Source: Metabacillus indicus LMG 22858 (GTDB lineage Bacteria; Bacillota; Bacilli; Bacillales; Bacillaceae). From it: 64,000 nucleotides of DNA. The stretch is from the NCBI RefSeq assembly GCF_000708755.2, contig NZ_JGVU02000002.1, forward strand, positions 992,001 through 1,056,000, read 5' to 3'. The notes below the pieces were generated by a model. It was not told where the DNA came from and did not search any database. It saw only the letters and a list, made by a program, of their open reading frames with translations. Within the stretch, counting starts at the first letter, position 1. Each line of letters starts with the position of its first letter. Below are positions 19,372-28,297 of the stretch, piece by piece. The translations under genes were made by a program, and so were the position numbers.

Positions 19372-20643
19372 TTAAATCCAGCCTCTGAACCTTGACGCTT
19401 CCGCCATTTTGCGTACTCCCACCATGTAGGCAGCAAGGCGCATATCGACTCGTCTTGTCTGTGACGCATCGTAGATATTATTGAAGGATTTGACCATAAC
19501 CTTTTCGAGCTTTTCCTCAACTTCTTCTTCCGTCCAGTAGTAGCCCTGATTATTCTGAACCCACTCAAAGTATGAAACCGTAACACCGCCGGCACTTGCA
19601 AGCACATCAGGAACGAGCAGAATGCCGCGGTCAGTCAGAATTTGAGTCCCTTCAATCGTTGTTGGCCCGTTCGCCGCTTCAACAACGATGCTTGCGCGGA
19701 TGAGATGGGCGTTTTCTTCAGTAATCTGGTTTTCAATCGCTGCCGGTACAAGAATGTCGCAATCAAGCTCAAGCAGCTCTTTATTTGTAATCGTATCATT
19801 AAATAACTTTGTCACAGTACCAAAACTGTCTCTGCGGTCAAGAAGGTAGTCGATATCAAGACCATCAGGATCGTGAAGACCGCCGTATGCATCAGAGATT
19901 CCAATGACTTTGGCTCCTGCATCATGCATGAATTTCGCAAGGTAGCTTCCCGCATTTCCGAAGCCCTGCACGACAACCCTCGCGCCTTTCAGCTCAATGC
20001 CCTTTTTCTTCGCGGCTTCATGAATACAAATTGTTACACCTTTAGCAGTAGCTGATTCACGTCCGTGCGAACCTCCAAGAACAAGAGGCTTCCCTGTAAT
20101 AAATCCAGGAGAGTTAAATTCATCGATGCGGCTGTATTCATCCATCATCCAGGCCATAATCTGTGAATTAGTAAAAACATCCGGTGCCGGAATATCTTTT
20201 GTCGGTCCGACAATCTGGCTGATTGCTCTTACATAGCCGCGGCTGAGCCGCTCGAGCTCACGGAATGACATATCACGGGGATCGCAGACGATTCCGCCTT
20301 TTCCTCCGCCGTATGGCAAGTCAACAATTCCGCACTTCAGGCTCATCCAGATTGACAGCGCTTTAACTTCAGTTTCGGTTACTCCAGGATGGAAACGTAT
20401 TCCGCCCTTTGTAGGCCCTACTGCATCATTATGCTGCGCGCGATAGCCAGTAAAAATTTTAACTGAACCATCATCCATTCGAACAGGTATTTTTACCGTC
20501 ATCATTCTCATCGGCTCTTTTAGTAATTCATACACTTCTTCAGGATAACCCAGCTTCTCCAGGGCTTTATGTATCACCGTTTGTGTTGATTTCAGCACAT
20601 CATGCTTTTCTCGTTTATGATTGGTGCTCTTTTCGGCTACCAT
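19372..20643 (-). CDS. gudB: NAD-specific glutamate dehydrogenase GudB
   Basis: 423 aa. It deaminates glutamate to 2-oxoglutarate. Motifs: PTKGGIRFHP, LPYGGGKGGIVCDP with catalytic Lys, PAPDVFTN, GFGNAGSYLA Rossmann loop and VEAANGPTT. The segment TETEVKALSIW is intact, without the 9-bp tandem duplication that inactivates gudB in B. subtilis 168, so the enzyme should be active. Start behind AGGAGG at 8 nt. A SigA promoter and a consensus cre site lie upstream. Confidence 0.97.
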   Translation of the reverse strand: MVAEKSTNHKREKHDVLKSTQTVIHKALEKLGYPEEVYELLKEPMRMMTVKIPVRMDDGSVKIFTGYRAQHNDAVGPTKGGIRFHPGVTETEVKALSIWMSLKCGIVDLPYGGGKGGIVCDPRDMSFRELERLSRGYVRAISQIVGPTKDIPAPDVFTNSQIMAWMMDEYSRIDEFNSPGFITGKPLVLGGSHGRESATAKGVTICIHEAAKKKGIELKGARVVVQGFGNAGSYLAKFMHDAGAKVIGISDAYGGLHDPDGLDIDYLLDRRDSFGTVTKLFNDTITNKELLELDCDILVPAAIENQITEENAHLIRASIVVEAANGPTTIEGTQILTDRGILLVPDVLASAGGVTVSYFEWVQNNQGYYWTEEEVEEKLEKVMVKSFNNIYDASQTRRVDMRLAAYMVGVRKMAEASRFRGWI

Positions 20644-20700
20644 CGAGTAAACCTCCTACTGTCTCTTCAGGATGGGTGGAATGTCCACCTTTCATGACAT

Positions 20701-20728
20701 AGTATACACCTTTGGCCCTTTTCTGCAA
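20701..20728 (-). promoter_or_regulatory. SigA promoter of gudB
   Basis: Minus strand TTGCAG, a 16-bp spacer, then TATACT. Predicted start of transcription near 20694, leaving a ~50-nt leader. Confidence 0.65.
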
Positions 20729-20758
20729 AGTAGAAATAGCGAAAAGAAAACGTATTTT

Positions 20759-20772
20759 TGTAAGCGATTTCA
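20759..20772. promoter_or_regulatory. Consensus cre (CcpA) site upstream of gudB
   Basis: TGTAAGCGATTTCA matches the cre consensus TGWAANCGNTNWCA at every position. Its centre is about 70 bp upstream of the predicted gudB start of transcription, so it may serve CcpA-dependent activation or weak repression. No other promoter is closer. Confidence 0.6.
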
Positions 20773-20861
20773 ATGAAGTGGAGGATATGGATAAAACAGG
20801 ATTCAAACACATAAGTATAGTTCGAAAGCTTAGAATAGTAAGACATCTTCATTGAAAGAAA

Positions 20862-20888
20862 AACCCGAAGTCTTTAAGACTGCGGGTT
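20862..20888 (-). terminator. Terminator of ypbH
   Basis: A stem of AACCCG/CGGGTT plus AGTCTT/AAGACT with one mismatch, followed by TTTTTCTTT on the minus strand. The ypbH stop codon lies within the hairpin. Confidence 0.85.
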
Positions 20889-21476
20889 CTTCTTCCAGTA
20901 ATAGGAATACAGCTTTTCTACAGCGAAGTCTTCAAGCAGGCACTTGCCATACTCATGTAAGTAATGGATGGATATCATCGATGGATTCCCGTATTCTGCG
21001 ATAATGGATACAAGCGTATCAACATGTATTGGCTGGTGTTCGTCGAGTATAAGAAAAAAACGGTTTTGGTATGAATAGACTGTTCCTTCCTTCAGACCCT
21101 GAGAATAAAGAGCATTTGTCAGCTGGATAATGTCTTCAAATTCATGAAATTCATAGACAATGTCGCAATTCTGATCAAGCTTCACCTGCATTTCAATATA
21201 GTCATCCGCATAATCTTCATCGGATTCTTCTTCTTCATGGTTTTTGGTGACGATGATCACCATGCCTTGCGCCTGAAGAGAATAAACCTCTACAGCAATC
21301 GGGCCGCTCGCTTCAAATCCAAGCTCCTCACTTGCTTCGTCCATCATTTCCCTGAAAAGCTGATGCACTTTCAGAGAATCTTTCCATAAGTCTTCCTTTG
21401 TCAGTCCTCTGTCCATTAAATCATCTATGGTTAAGAAGATTTTGATCTTGTTATAGTTCAATCGCTCTAGCCGCAT
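20874..21476 (-). CDS. ypbH: Adapter protein MecB/YpbH (MecA paralogue)
   Basis: 200 aa. The N-terminus MRLERLNYNKIKIFLTIDDL is nearly identical to MecA/YpbH; an acidic middle (about residues 80-95) links to the C-terminal ClpC-binding domain. YpbH binds ClpC and modulates competence and sporulation proteolysis. Start behind GGAGGG. Position next to gudB matches B. subtilis. Confidence 0.93.
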   Translation of the reverse strand: MRLERLNYNKIKIFLTIDDLMDRGLTKEDLWKDSLKVHQLFREMMDEASEELGFEASGPIAVEVYSLQAQGMVIIVTKNHEEEESDEDYADDYIEMQVKLDQNCDIVYEFHEFEDIIQLTNALYSQGLKEGTVYSYQNRFFLILDEHQPIHVDTLVSIIAEYGNPSMISIHYLHEYGKCLLEDFAVEKLYSYYWKKNPQS

Positions 21477-21598
21477 CCCTTACCCTCCTGCCGTCAGAAC
21501 GTACTTTTTTCTTTATCATATGAATTGCAGGTGGGATGGTTCGCCTGATTTTCCAGCAAGTTTACACCAATCGGACAGGTTTAGAGAAGCAAAATGGT

Positions 21599-22519
21599 TC
21601 AGACAGACAGACGTTCTTTCAGCCAGGTGTCCCACTCTTCTTTTGTATTGCCGACAAACATGGATTCATATGGCTTCAGATCATCTCTTGAAACCTTATT
21701 AAAGCCGTTTCCACCGAGTCCTATTATGAGGTGTTCATGCTTTCCTCTGAGTTCACCTGCAGATGCGATTGTCTTTTCTACATTTTCCTGCAGAGTACAG
21801 GAGTAGAAAAGGAATTTCGGGTTCACTTCACCCAGAACAATATCGATATCTCCGTCAGCAATGCTTGTCCCCAAATAAATGACCTCAAACCCTTTTCTCC
21901 GGAGGTAGAGGGTGAAGATCAACAGGCCGAGTTCATGCCATTCGCCCGGTCCGCACACAGAGACCACTTTGGGAAGCAGTCCGTTTACCGGAAGAGTATG
22001 AAGGATGATGCCGATTCTTGATCTGAGAAAAGATGACGCAAAATGCTCATGGGCAGATGTAATTTTTCCGTTTTCCCACAGGTCTCCTATTTTAACAAGC
22101 AGCGTTCCGAGGATATCGATAAGCACTTTATCAATCGAGTAAAGACTGAAGGCTCTGTTAAGCAGCTCGTGGGCGGTGTTCTCATCAAATGAGAGGAGCG
22201 CAGTCATAAGCTCCTCTGTTAAATCCATTGACCGGTCGGAGGCATCCGGTGCTGCTGAAACGCTGACAGGGTCTTCTGAAGGCAGTTCGCTGTGTTCAAG
22301 AAGATTGACAGCCTGACTGATCGTAAACCCTTTATTCACCTTCGTGATCAGCCATTTTAAAATTTTTATGTGTTCTTCTGTATATAAGCGGTGGCCGGAA
22401 TCATTTCTGACCGGTGCGATCATGTTATAGCGTCTTTCCCAGGCTCTGAGGGTTCCCGGCTGGATTCCAAGCATTTTGGAGACTGCCTTTATGTTGTATT
22501 TGCCTTCTTGACTGGACAT
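21599..22519 (-). CDS. MerR-family regulator with cobalamin-binding domain (CarH/LitR type)
   Basis: 306 aa. An N-terminal MerR helix-turn-helix (about residues 8-75: YNIKAVSKMLGIQPGTLRAWERRY, then SGHRLYTEEH) precedes a B12-binding cap domain with W-x9-EH (LWENGKITSAHEH) and a cobalamin-binding Rossmann domain with E-x-H-x-x-G (EWHELGLL) and LGTSI. These are hallmarks of the AdoCbl photoreceptor family CarH/LitR. The Trp is followed by Glu rather than the His that supplies the post-illumination ligand in Thermus CarH, so light sensing is uncertain. An upstream in-frame extension of 104 codons is rejected: the ATG at 22519 follows GGAGG and starts the HTH domain. Confidence 0.88.
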   Translation of the reverse strand: MSSQEGKYNIKAVSKMLGIQPGTLRAWERRYNMIAPVRNDSGHRLYTEEHIKILKWLITKVNKGFTISQAVNLLEHSELPSEDPVSVSAAPDASDRSMDLTEELMTALLSFDENTAHELLNRAFSLYSIDKVLIDILGTLLVKIGDLWENGKITSAHEHFASSFLRSRIGIILHTLPVNGLLPKVVSVCGPGEWHELGLLIFTLYLRRKGFEVIYLGTSIADGDIDIVLGEVNPKFLFYSCTLQENVEKTIASAGELRGKHEHLIIGLGGNGFNKVSRDDLKPYESMFVGNTKEEWDTWLKERLSV

Positions 22520-22555
22520 ATCAAATCCTCCAATTACAAAAATCACTGTAATCAA

Positions 22556-22584
22556 AGTATATAGGATTAAACACCTTGTGTAAA
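22556..22584 (-). promoter_or_regulatory. SigA promoter of the MerR/B12 gene with repeated TACA motifs
   Basis: Minus strand TTTACA, a 17-bp spacer, then TATACT, about 40 bp upstream of the start codon. TACA occurs in the -35 and again nine bases upstream, within TTATACAAAG and TTTACACAAG. Such repeated TACA-containing sites could be an autoregulatory operator. Confidence 0.55.
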
Positions 22585-22647
22585 CTTTGTATAACAGTTG
22601 AATAGTCTGATCTCTAGTATTTTCTGAAATTTCGAGGCATGTTTCTT

Positions 22648-23037
22648 TCAATGCGCTCTTTTCAGCTGTTGTCTGTGCAGGAAATAGGACGTGAGACCGT
22701 AGACGGCGCTGAAACAGGCTAATCCGGCTGTTTGCCAGATGCCGATTTGAGCTAATAGGGAGAAATTCAAAATAACACAAAAGGAAACGATTGAATGGAC
22801 GATATTTCCTTCCTTTTTTAAAAGCTTCCAAGCATTCATAACAGCTTCTTTAAGCAAGGATGCGTGCAGAAGAAAGGAGACTGTAAAAAAAAACATGCCC
22901 AAAAAGGATCTGCCCGGAAACAGGGCAAGCCCCATAATGAATTCTGGAAAATGAAAAGGTAGCCTGACCGGCAGAAAGAAGCAGGACACACTGCCGGCAG
23001 CAAAGCCGGCGATAAGGCGCAAAAGCAGACTGAACAA
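22648..23037 (-). CDS. Hypothetical membrane protein
   Basis: 129 aa with four hydrophobic segments and a basic C-terminus (HRQQLKRAH). I do not recognise the family. The start is TTG, 7 nt behind GGAGGGG, and that ribosome site also forms the 3' arm of the hairpin that ends the preceding CBS gene. Other frames here are shorter and lack sites. Probably real, because the hydrophobic pattern is regular, but orthology is untested. Confidence 0.55.
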   Translation of the reverse strand: MFSLLLRLIAGFAAGSVSCFFLPVRLPFHFPEFIMGLALFPGRSFLGMFFFTVSFLLHASLLKEAVMNAWKLLKKEGNIVHSIVSFCVILNFSLLAQIGIWQTAGLACFSAVYGLTSYFLHRQQLKRAH

Positions 23038-23040
23038 AAA

Positions 23041-23078
23041 AACCCCTCCCCCACATCTTTATATGCAGGGAGAGGAGC
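23041..23078 (-). terminator. Hairpin with T-run after the CBS gene, overlapping the next gene's ribosome site
   Basis: On the minus strand a C/T-rich arm CTCCTCTCCC pairs, with G-U pairs, to GGGGGAGGGG, followed directly by seven T. The T-run touches the TTG start of the 129-aa gene, so the 3' arm is both terminator and Shine-Dalgarno sequence. Confidence 0.7.
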
Positions 23079-23079
23079 T

Positions 23080-23715
23080 TTATTCATCTTCGTAAATGTC
23101 AAGTATCCGGAAGCCGGATTTTTCAATTCGTTCAATAAACCTGTTAATGTTGTCCTTCTTCTCTATCTTCATGACGATTCTTCTGACCATGCTCTCTGTT
23201 TCATCAAACGTAACAAGAGAGATAATGTCTTCGTGGAATTGCTTTGCAAGCTCTGTCAATCTCGCAATTCTTCCTTCTGTTTCCACAGAAGTAAAAGCAA
23301 TTCTTACACCCTTTTTGTTCATTCCAAAAGCACTTTGAAATTGTTCAAGCACATCATACCGCGTAACGATTCCGAGGAATTCTTTTTCCACGCCGACTAC
23401 AGCAATCAGGGGATAATCCTTCAGCTGCAGGAGCGTATTTTCAAAAATTTCTTCGCCTTCGAGATATACGTCAGTGTGTACAGCAATGTCCTCAGCCTTT
23501 TTCTCAGAAAGAAAAGCTTCTTTTTTTAACTCTGACTGGAAAAACTCTTCATAAAGATGAAATCTCGTCACAATGCCTATGTATGCTGCCCCTTTCAGGA
23601 CAGGAACACCGTCAATCTTGTGATGTTCCAATTTTTCAAGGACTGTTTTTAATGAATCACCAGCTTCTGCATGTACCGTCCGGTTTTTCGGTATCATTGT
23701 ACTTTTGACAAACAT
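23080..23715 (-). CDS. CBS-domain protein
   Basis: 211 aa. Two CBS motifs are visible (about residues 6-55 with HKIDGVPVLKGAAYIGIVTR, and 75-125 with YPLIAVVGVEKEFLGIVTR), followed by an ACT-like C-terminal half (RIARLTELAKQFHEDIISLV). The layout resembles AcuB-type regulatory proteins that bind adenosine nucleotides, but no partner is adjacent. No enzymatic domain. Start behind GGGGTGAT. Confidence 0.8.
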   Translation of the reverse strand: MFVKSTMIPKNRTVHAEAGDSLKTVLEKLEHHKIDGVPVLKGAAYIGIVTRFHLYEEFFQSELKKEAFLSEKKAEDIAVHTDVYLEGEEIFENTLLQLKDYPLIAVVGVEKEFLGIVTRYDVLEQFQSAFGMNKKGVRIAFTSVETEGRIARLTELAKQFHEDIISLVTFDETESMVRRIVMKIEKKDNINRFIERIEKSGFRILDIYEDE

Positions 23716-23784
23716 CGCATCACCCCATTAACGTTTTAGCATACATTCGCTTTTATCTGTCAAAATCCTCTGCGTTTCATGCAA

Positions 23785-24249
23785 TTATTTGCTTTCAAAA
23801 TAAAGATTAATGTCATAATGCTTCTTCATCATGTCATAAACCTCTCCTCTTTTTTTCCAATGATACGGCTGCGGCCATAGCTCTGAGCTTTTTCGGATGA
23901 TTTCTGTGCGGAGGCCATGATATTCCTTTTCATATTTTTCTTCTTTTTTCTTATAATAACGGGCTGTTGCATAGCCTGATCCAAGCAGGAGCACGACGAA
24001 AAAATGCAGAACGCTGCCGACCAGCTCTCCAAGCATATACCCGATATTGCTTCCATTTGGAACGACAATAAACTGATAAACATACAGGAAATACACTAAA
24101 CCGCCAAAGAGTGTGAACATCTGCCATTTGAAACAGTTTTTCTTATACCGGTCGTACTTTCTTTTTTTATTCAGCACGCTCTGCAGCATTTCCCTTGTTG
24201 CCTGATCTGTCGACCCGCCAAGCTCCAGTATTTGCTTTTCCACATGCAT
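23785..24249 (-). CDS. ypbF: YpbF-like membrane protein (DUF2663)
   Basis: 154 aa with two membrane segments (about residues 45-65 and 75-98) and a charged C-terminal domain ending in YDINLYFESK. Sequence and position match the YpbF/DUF2663 family of unknown function. A GTG precedes the ATG; the ATG at 24249 has GGGAG at 5 nt. Confidence 0.8.
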   Translation of the reverse strand: MHVEKQILELGGSTDQATREMLQSVLNKKRKYDRYKKNCFKWQMFTLFGGLVYFLYVYQFIVVPNGSNIGYMLGELVGSVLHFFVVLLLGSGYATARYYKKKEEKYEKEYHGLRTEIIRKSSELWPQPYHWKKRGEVYDMMKKHYDINLYFESK

Positions 24250-24327
24250 CACATCTCCCGATCGAACAAATTGTCTATAAAACTATATGATGCTGTCCGC
24301 CTTCTTATGAAATGCATGTACAAAAAA

Positions 24328-24351
24328 ACACATGCGTTCTTCAGCATGCGT
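24328..24351 (-). terminator. Terminator of the ypbB-recS-ypbD-ypbE unit
   Basis: An 8-bp stem (ACGCATGC/GCATGTGT with one G-U pair) followed by seven T on the minus strand. It coincides with the ypbE stop region. Confidence 0.85.
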
Positions 24352-24352
24352 T

Positions 24353-25018
24353 TTACTGTTTGAGCGGTATTTTCAGGACTTGTCCTTCATAAACTCCGTC
24401 TCCGCTTAATTGATTCCATTGTTTGATCAGATCTTCTCCTGATCGTCCGCCATAATATTTAACAGATATGCGGTACAGGTTATCCTCAGGACCAACGGTA
24501 TGTTCAACAATCCTGTAGTTCTCTTTTGGCTCAGCTGCGGCTTCCGGTTCCGGCTTTGGCTCTTTTTCGGGCTGAGGTTCGGGTTTTGTTTCAGAGGCTT
24601 CCCCCTGCCCTCCTGTGCCTGCAGAAAGGTCTGCTGAGGCTGTCATTGTCTCTGTTTGTTCCGTTTGGCCTTCCGGGGCCGCAGCAGAATTACTTTCATC
24701 CGGGGCCTGACTTGATTGATCGTCTGTTTCCTGCTCTTCATCATCTCCGTATTTTATCAGCACGTCTTCATAATCGGAAATATTTTCGCCATCAACGGTT
24801 TTGCTGCGTTCATCAAAATACGAAATGGTGTAATAAAAGCCGATGGGAAGCAGAAAAAAGAAAATGGCAAGCAAAGTGACTGCAGGATATTTATAAGGTG
24901 ACTTTTTTTTCTCTTTCTTTTTGTGAATCTCGCTTCGTGAAGGGTAGCTCCCCGTCCGGGATTTCACGTCTTCAATTTTAGCTTTTTTGGCTAAAGCCGC
25001 TCTTTCCATTCTGCTCAT
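24353..25018 (-). CDS. ypbE: YpbE-like LysM-domain membrane protein
   Basis: 221 aa. A basic cytoplasmic N-terminus, one membrane segment (about residues 43-65), a long E/P/Q-rich extracellular linker (about 90-165) and a C-terminal LysM-like domain (HTVGPEDNLYRISVKYYG...WNQL...VYEGQVLKIP). The type II topology puts the LysM domain at the cell wall. Start behind GGAGGTGA, 4 bp after ypbD, so coupled. Confidence 0.9.
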   Translation of the reverse strand: MSRMERAALAKKAKIEDVKSRTGSYPSRSEIHKKKEKKKSPYKYPAVTLLAIFFFLLPIGFYYTISYFDERSKTVDGENISDYEDVLIKYGDDEEQETDDQSSQAPDESNSAAAPEGQTEQTETMTASADLSAGTGGQGEASETKPEPQPEKEPKPEPEAAAEPKENYRIVEHTVGPEDNLYRISVKYYGGRSGEDLIKQWNQLSGDGVYEGQVLKIPLKQ

Positions 25019-25022
25019 CTTG

Positions 25023-25607
25023 TCACCTCCGTCTTATGTGATTCAAGCGAATTTGAATGGCAAACACTAAATCTATTAAAAAATGGGCAAATACCGTTAC
25101 AAATAAATTCCCAGTCTGCTCATACACGAATCCCAGCAGCAGGCTGATCAGCACCACCATGCAAAAAAGCAGCCATTTTGACAAATATCTGAAATGGAGC
25201 ACCGCAAAAATGAGGCTCGCTGCCCAAAAACCGAAATGCGTCTGCAGAATACCTCTGAAGAGCACTTCTTCTGTAAAAGAAATCAGCAGGCACAGAAAAA
25301 AAATGTGGGGAACAGAGCGGTTCCTGAACATTTTTTCATTGATTCCGCCGTCATCATACATATCTTCAGGCATCGTCTTCATGATGATCCAATCAAATAT
25401 AAGAACAGCTCCTGCTGTCAGTCCTCCAATTAGGAGGATCTGGCCGGTGTCAGGCTTCCACAAGCCCGCAAATTCTGACACACCGTTAAATAATATCATA
25501 CTCAAAACAGCGGAAATTGTAAGTAGTAAAATTTGAGTAAAGTAAAGCTGCTTCAGCAGCTGACTGTCACTCATGCTTTTAACAAGTTCATTTTGACGCT
25601 TTACCAT
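25023..25607 (-). CDS. ypbD: CPBP-family intramembrane metalloprotease YpbD
   Basis: 194 aa, polytopic. Abi/CAAX motifs are visible: FTEEVLFRGILQTHFG (EExxxR) and later HFRYLS and FAHFLIDLVFA histidine segments. Substrate unknown. An upstream TTG inside recS is possible, but the ATG at 25607 lies 4 bp past the recS stop with GAGTGA at 4 nt. Part of the ypbB-recS-ypbD-ypbE unit. Confidence 0.88.
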   Translation of the reverse strand: MVKRQNELVKSMSDSQLLKQLYFTQILLLTISAVLSMILFNGVSEFAGLWKPDTGQILLIGGLTAGAVLIFDWIIMKTMPEDMYDDGGINEKMFRNRSVPHIFFLCLLISFTEEVLFRGILQTHFGFWAASLIFAVLHFRYLSKWLLFCMVVLISLLLGFVYEQTGNLFVTVFAHFLIDLVFAIQIRLNHIRRR

Positions 25608-25611
25608 GCTA

Positions 25612-27090
25612 TCACTCGTTCTGGCCAAATACAGCCTTTAATTCTGTTTCCCAGTCAGGCAGCTGGTCATCCATCCTTCGCTTTGACTGATCCTGTTTCA
25701 GAAAAGACAGGCTCACCCCGCATCTGTCACAGCAGAGTTCCTGTTTTTGAAACGTTTCTTCCCCAAAGTATGCCAATATTCCTTTTCTTCTGCACTCCGG
25801 TGAAGACAGCCAGTGCAAGACGCCATCAAGCTTTTCAAGTTTCAACCGGCGCCGGTTTTCAATGCGGGAAAAAATCCAGTCGATTGCCTGTTGTTCTGAA
25901 CCGCGAATCCCATTTTCAAAAGATGTCAAATGATGCAGGATAAACCTGCCCTGAATCTCACTTATCCCCGCCATGTTAAACGCATCTTCCGGGGTCATTC
26001 CGGATGACATGGCATACATGCATTCATGGAGCTGACTGTAGGTGCAGAACTCAGAATCGATCATGGAAAGCGGAAGATCACGGTCTCCTTTTCCAATCAG
26101 AGCGACGGCAGCACTTGGCAGCCCGTCTCTTCCTGCCCTTCCGATTTCCTGAACATAGGATTCCATTTGAGCCGGAAAATGAAAATGGATCACATAGCGC
26201 ACATTCGCTTTGTTTACTCCCATCCCGAATGCGTTCGTACAGCATACGGCATCCAGCTGTCCGTATAGGAACTGATGCTGAATCAGCGTCCGCTGTTCCG
26301 GTTCCATGCCTCCGTGATAGAAAGCTGTGTTCTTAATGCCTTCAGCCTGTAAAAAAAGCGAAATGCTTTCTGTCCACTTTCTGCTTGCACAGTAAATGAT
26401 TCCGGGTCCCTCAAGGGTCCGCACCAGCTCAAGAACCCGCTGAAGTTTTTCTTCCAATGAGGAATATTCCTCGATTTTGATGCTGATGTTGCTTCTGTTC
26501 ACTGAATAGACGTGCCTGATCGTTTTTTTCATATTCAGTGATTGTTCAATGTCTGCTAAAACCTCTTTTGTCGCCGTCGCCGTCAGGGCAAGACATGGTG
26601 GATTGCCGAGGCTTTCTCTAAGTTCGCCCAATTTTGAGTAGTCCGGTCTGAAATCATGGCCCCACTGAGAGATGCAGTGGGCTTCATCGACAGCAAACAG
26701 GGATATTCGGACGGCAGAGAGTGCGGAAAGAACCGCTTCAGACTGAAGAATTTCCGGTGACGCAAAGATAAACCTGTACTGATTCAAATGAGAAAGAGCC
26801 CTCTGCCTTTCAAGATATGGAAGAGAGCCGTTTAGTCCAATCACCCTTTTTTCGCCCCGCAGGCCGATTTGCTGCACCTGGTCTTCCATAAGAGAGAGCA
26901 GAGGAGAAATAATCAGAACGGTTCCCTCAAGGAGATAGCCTGGAAGCTGATAGCACAGCGACTTTCCTCCGCCAGTCGGCAGCATGGCAAGGACATCCCG
27001 GCCTGACAGCACATCCCGAACGATATTTTCCTGCCCTTCCCGAAAGTGTTCATATCCAAAATAGCGGGACAATGCCTGCTGAACGTTCAT
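25612..27090 (-). CDS. recS: RecQ-family ATP-dependent DNA helicase RecS
   Basis: 492 aa, the short RecQ form of Bacillus (RecS/YpbC). Motifs in order: [19 protein letters not shown] (Walker A), [16 protein letters not shown] (DEAH and aromatic-rich loop), [20 protein letters not shown] and [10 protein letters not shown], then a zinc-binding region with [12 protein letters not shown] and CCDRCG. The HRDC domain is absent. Acts in recombinational repair. Start behind AGGAGG; preceded by ypbB. Confidence 0.95.
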   Translation of the reverse strand: MNVQQALSRYFGYEHFREGQENIVRDVLSGRDVLAMLPTGGGKSLCYQLPGYLLEGTVLIISPLLSLMEDQVQQIGLRGEKRVIGLNGSLPYLERQRALSHLNQYRFIFASPEILQSEAVLSALSAVRISLFAVDEAHCISQWGHDFRPDYSKLGELRESLGNPPCLALTATATKEVLADIEQSLNMKKTIRHVYSVNRSNISIKIEEYSSLEEKLQRVLELVRTLEGPGIIYCASRKWTESISLFLQAEGIKNTAFYHGGMEPEQRTLIQHQFLYGQLDAVCCTNAFGMGVNKANVRYVIHFHFPAQMESYVQEIGRAGRDGLPSAAVALIGKGDRDLPLSMIDSEFCTYSQLHECMYAMSSGMTPEDAFNMAGISEIQGRFILHHLTSFENGIRGSEQQAIDWIFSRIENRRRLKLEKLDGVLHWLSSPECRRKGILAYFGEETFQKQELCCDRCGVSLSFLKQDQSKRRMDDQLPDWETELKAVFGQNE

Positions 27091-27099
27091 AGCATCCTC

Positions 27100-28149
27100 C
27101 TAGGTTCTTGTGTAGGCAAGCCTGATCTGAAAGTAGCTGAACCGGTCATTTAAAGCCTCTTTTACGATTCGCAGCTGATGGGTATTCAGTTCTTGAATCT
27201 TGCGTGTAATCAGTGCAAGCCCCTCTTCTTCAAGAAACATTGAGATATCAAAACCGGAGTCATTTAAAGAGATCTCGACAATGTGGTCTTCTATCGTGCT
27301 TCTTTTCAAACGCCTTATGTCAGAAATCGCATCAATCGACTTTCCTGAGCGGATCAGATGAAGTGTTTTGGAAGCAGACTCAGTCAGGGAATCGCTTTTT
27401 GTCAAATCTTTTGAAACGGCATGCAGTATTGGATATGTGTGAATATTTTGCGCTGATTCCTTTAAAAAACGGTGAACAAGCCCCCAGAACAAGAGCCTGA
27501 TGTATACTTCATCCTCATTAAATTTCTCGGCAAGCTGCTGGTAGGTGAACCCGATTCTGCTTTTGGAACTTAATTGATACACCCACACAGAGGCCGCTGT
27601 ATGGTCGGCCCGCTTCAGAAATGCCTGCATCTCCTGATACATGCTGAAGGCAAGCTCTTCTTTTGAGAATGGCATTCCTTTAAGATAGGATTTCACCCAT
27701 CGCTGCACTTTTTCATCTCTTATGACAGGCAGATAGCGCGCGCTCCCGGCTGCTGCATGTGAAAGCACCTGCGCGAGAAGGACGGTCCGCTTCCAGAAAT
27801 GCACACCTGCCTGCGAATATAGAGTTCCGTCCAAATCTTTAGGAAGCGGCCTTTCCTTTATCCTATTTTCTTTATGAATGACGGCATCAGGATTCGGCCG
27901 GCATACATCGCCTTCAACGGGAAGCAGCCACCCGCTCTTTACAAGTCCCCCAATGGCTGCATCAAATTCTTTTCTTGAAAGATCGGGAAACATTCCAAAG
28001 AGGCGGGACAGACTGAAAAGTTTGCTGTCCTGGATGGTCTGGGAAGACTTTTTTCCTTTCAGCAGATGAAAGACAGCAGATGCCGTCCGTTCGCCTCTGA
28101 ATTTCTCCAGACATTCCAGGTAAATACAATCCATATAAGTTAAAGTCAT
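27100..28149 (-). CDS. ypbB: YpbB-like helix-turn-helix protein
   Basis: About 349 aa. The N-terminal GERTASAVFHLLKGKKSSQTIQD and the C-terminal winged-helix-like region (SGKSIDAISDIRRLKRSTIEDHIVEI) match the YpbB family, always found next to recS; the C-terminal part resembles the RQC/helicase-associated domain missing from RecS. It may therefore be a helicase partner (inference). Several ATGs compete; 28149 has GGGTG at 6 nt. Confidence 0.88.
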   Translation of the reverse strand: MTLTYMDCIYLECLEKFRGERTASAVFHLLKGKKSSQTIQDSKLFSLSRLFGMFPDLSRKEFDAAIGGLVKSGWLLPVEGDVCRPNPDAVIHKENRIKERPLPKDLDGTLYSQAGVHFWKRTVLLAQVLSHAAAGSARYLPVIRDEKVQRWVKSYLKGMPFSKEELAFSMYQEMQAFLKRADHTAASVWVYQLSSKSRIGFTYQQLAEKFNEDEVYIRLLFWGLVHRFLKESAQNIHTYPILHAVSKDLTKSDSLTESASKTLHLIRSGKSIDAISDIRRLKRSTIEDHIVEISLNDSGFDISMFLEEEGLALITRKIQELNTHQLRIVKEALNDRFSYFQIRLAYTRT

Positions 28150-28297
28150 GGTCATCACCCTGCACTTTTTGACACGATTCGATATATCCTTTATTGTAAC
28201 AGATTCTGTATAAAAAAAGGCGTTTAAAGTTGCGTTCAAAGGGTACCTTAAATACTAGAAACCCTTATATGATAAGTATTCTCAATGTACTTTACTA

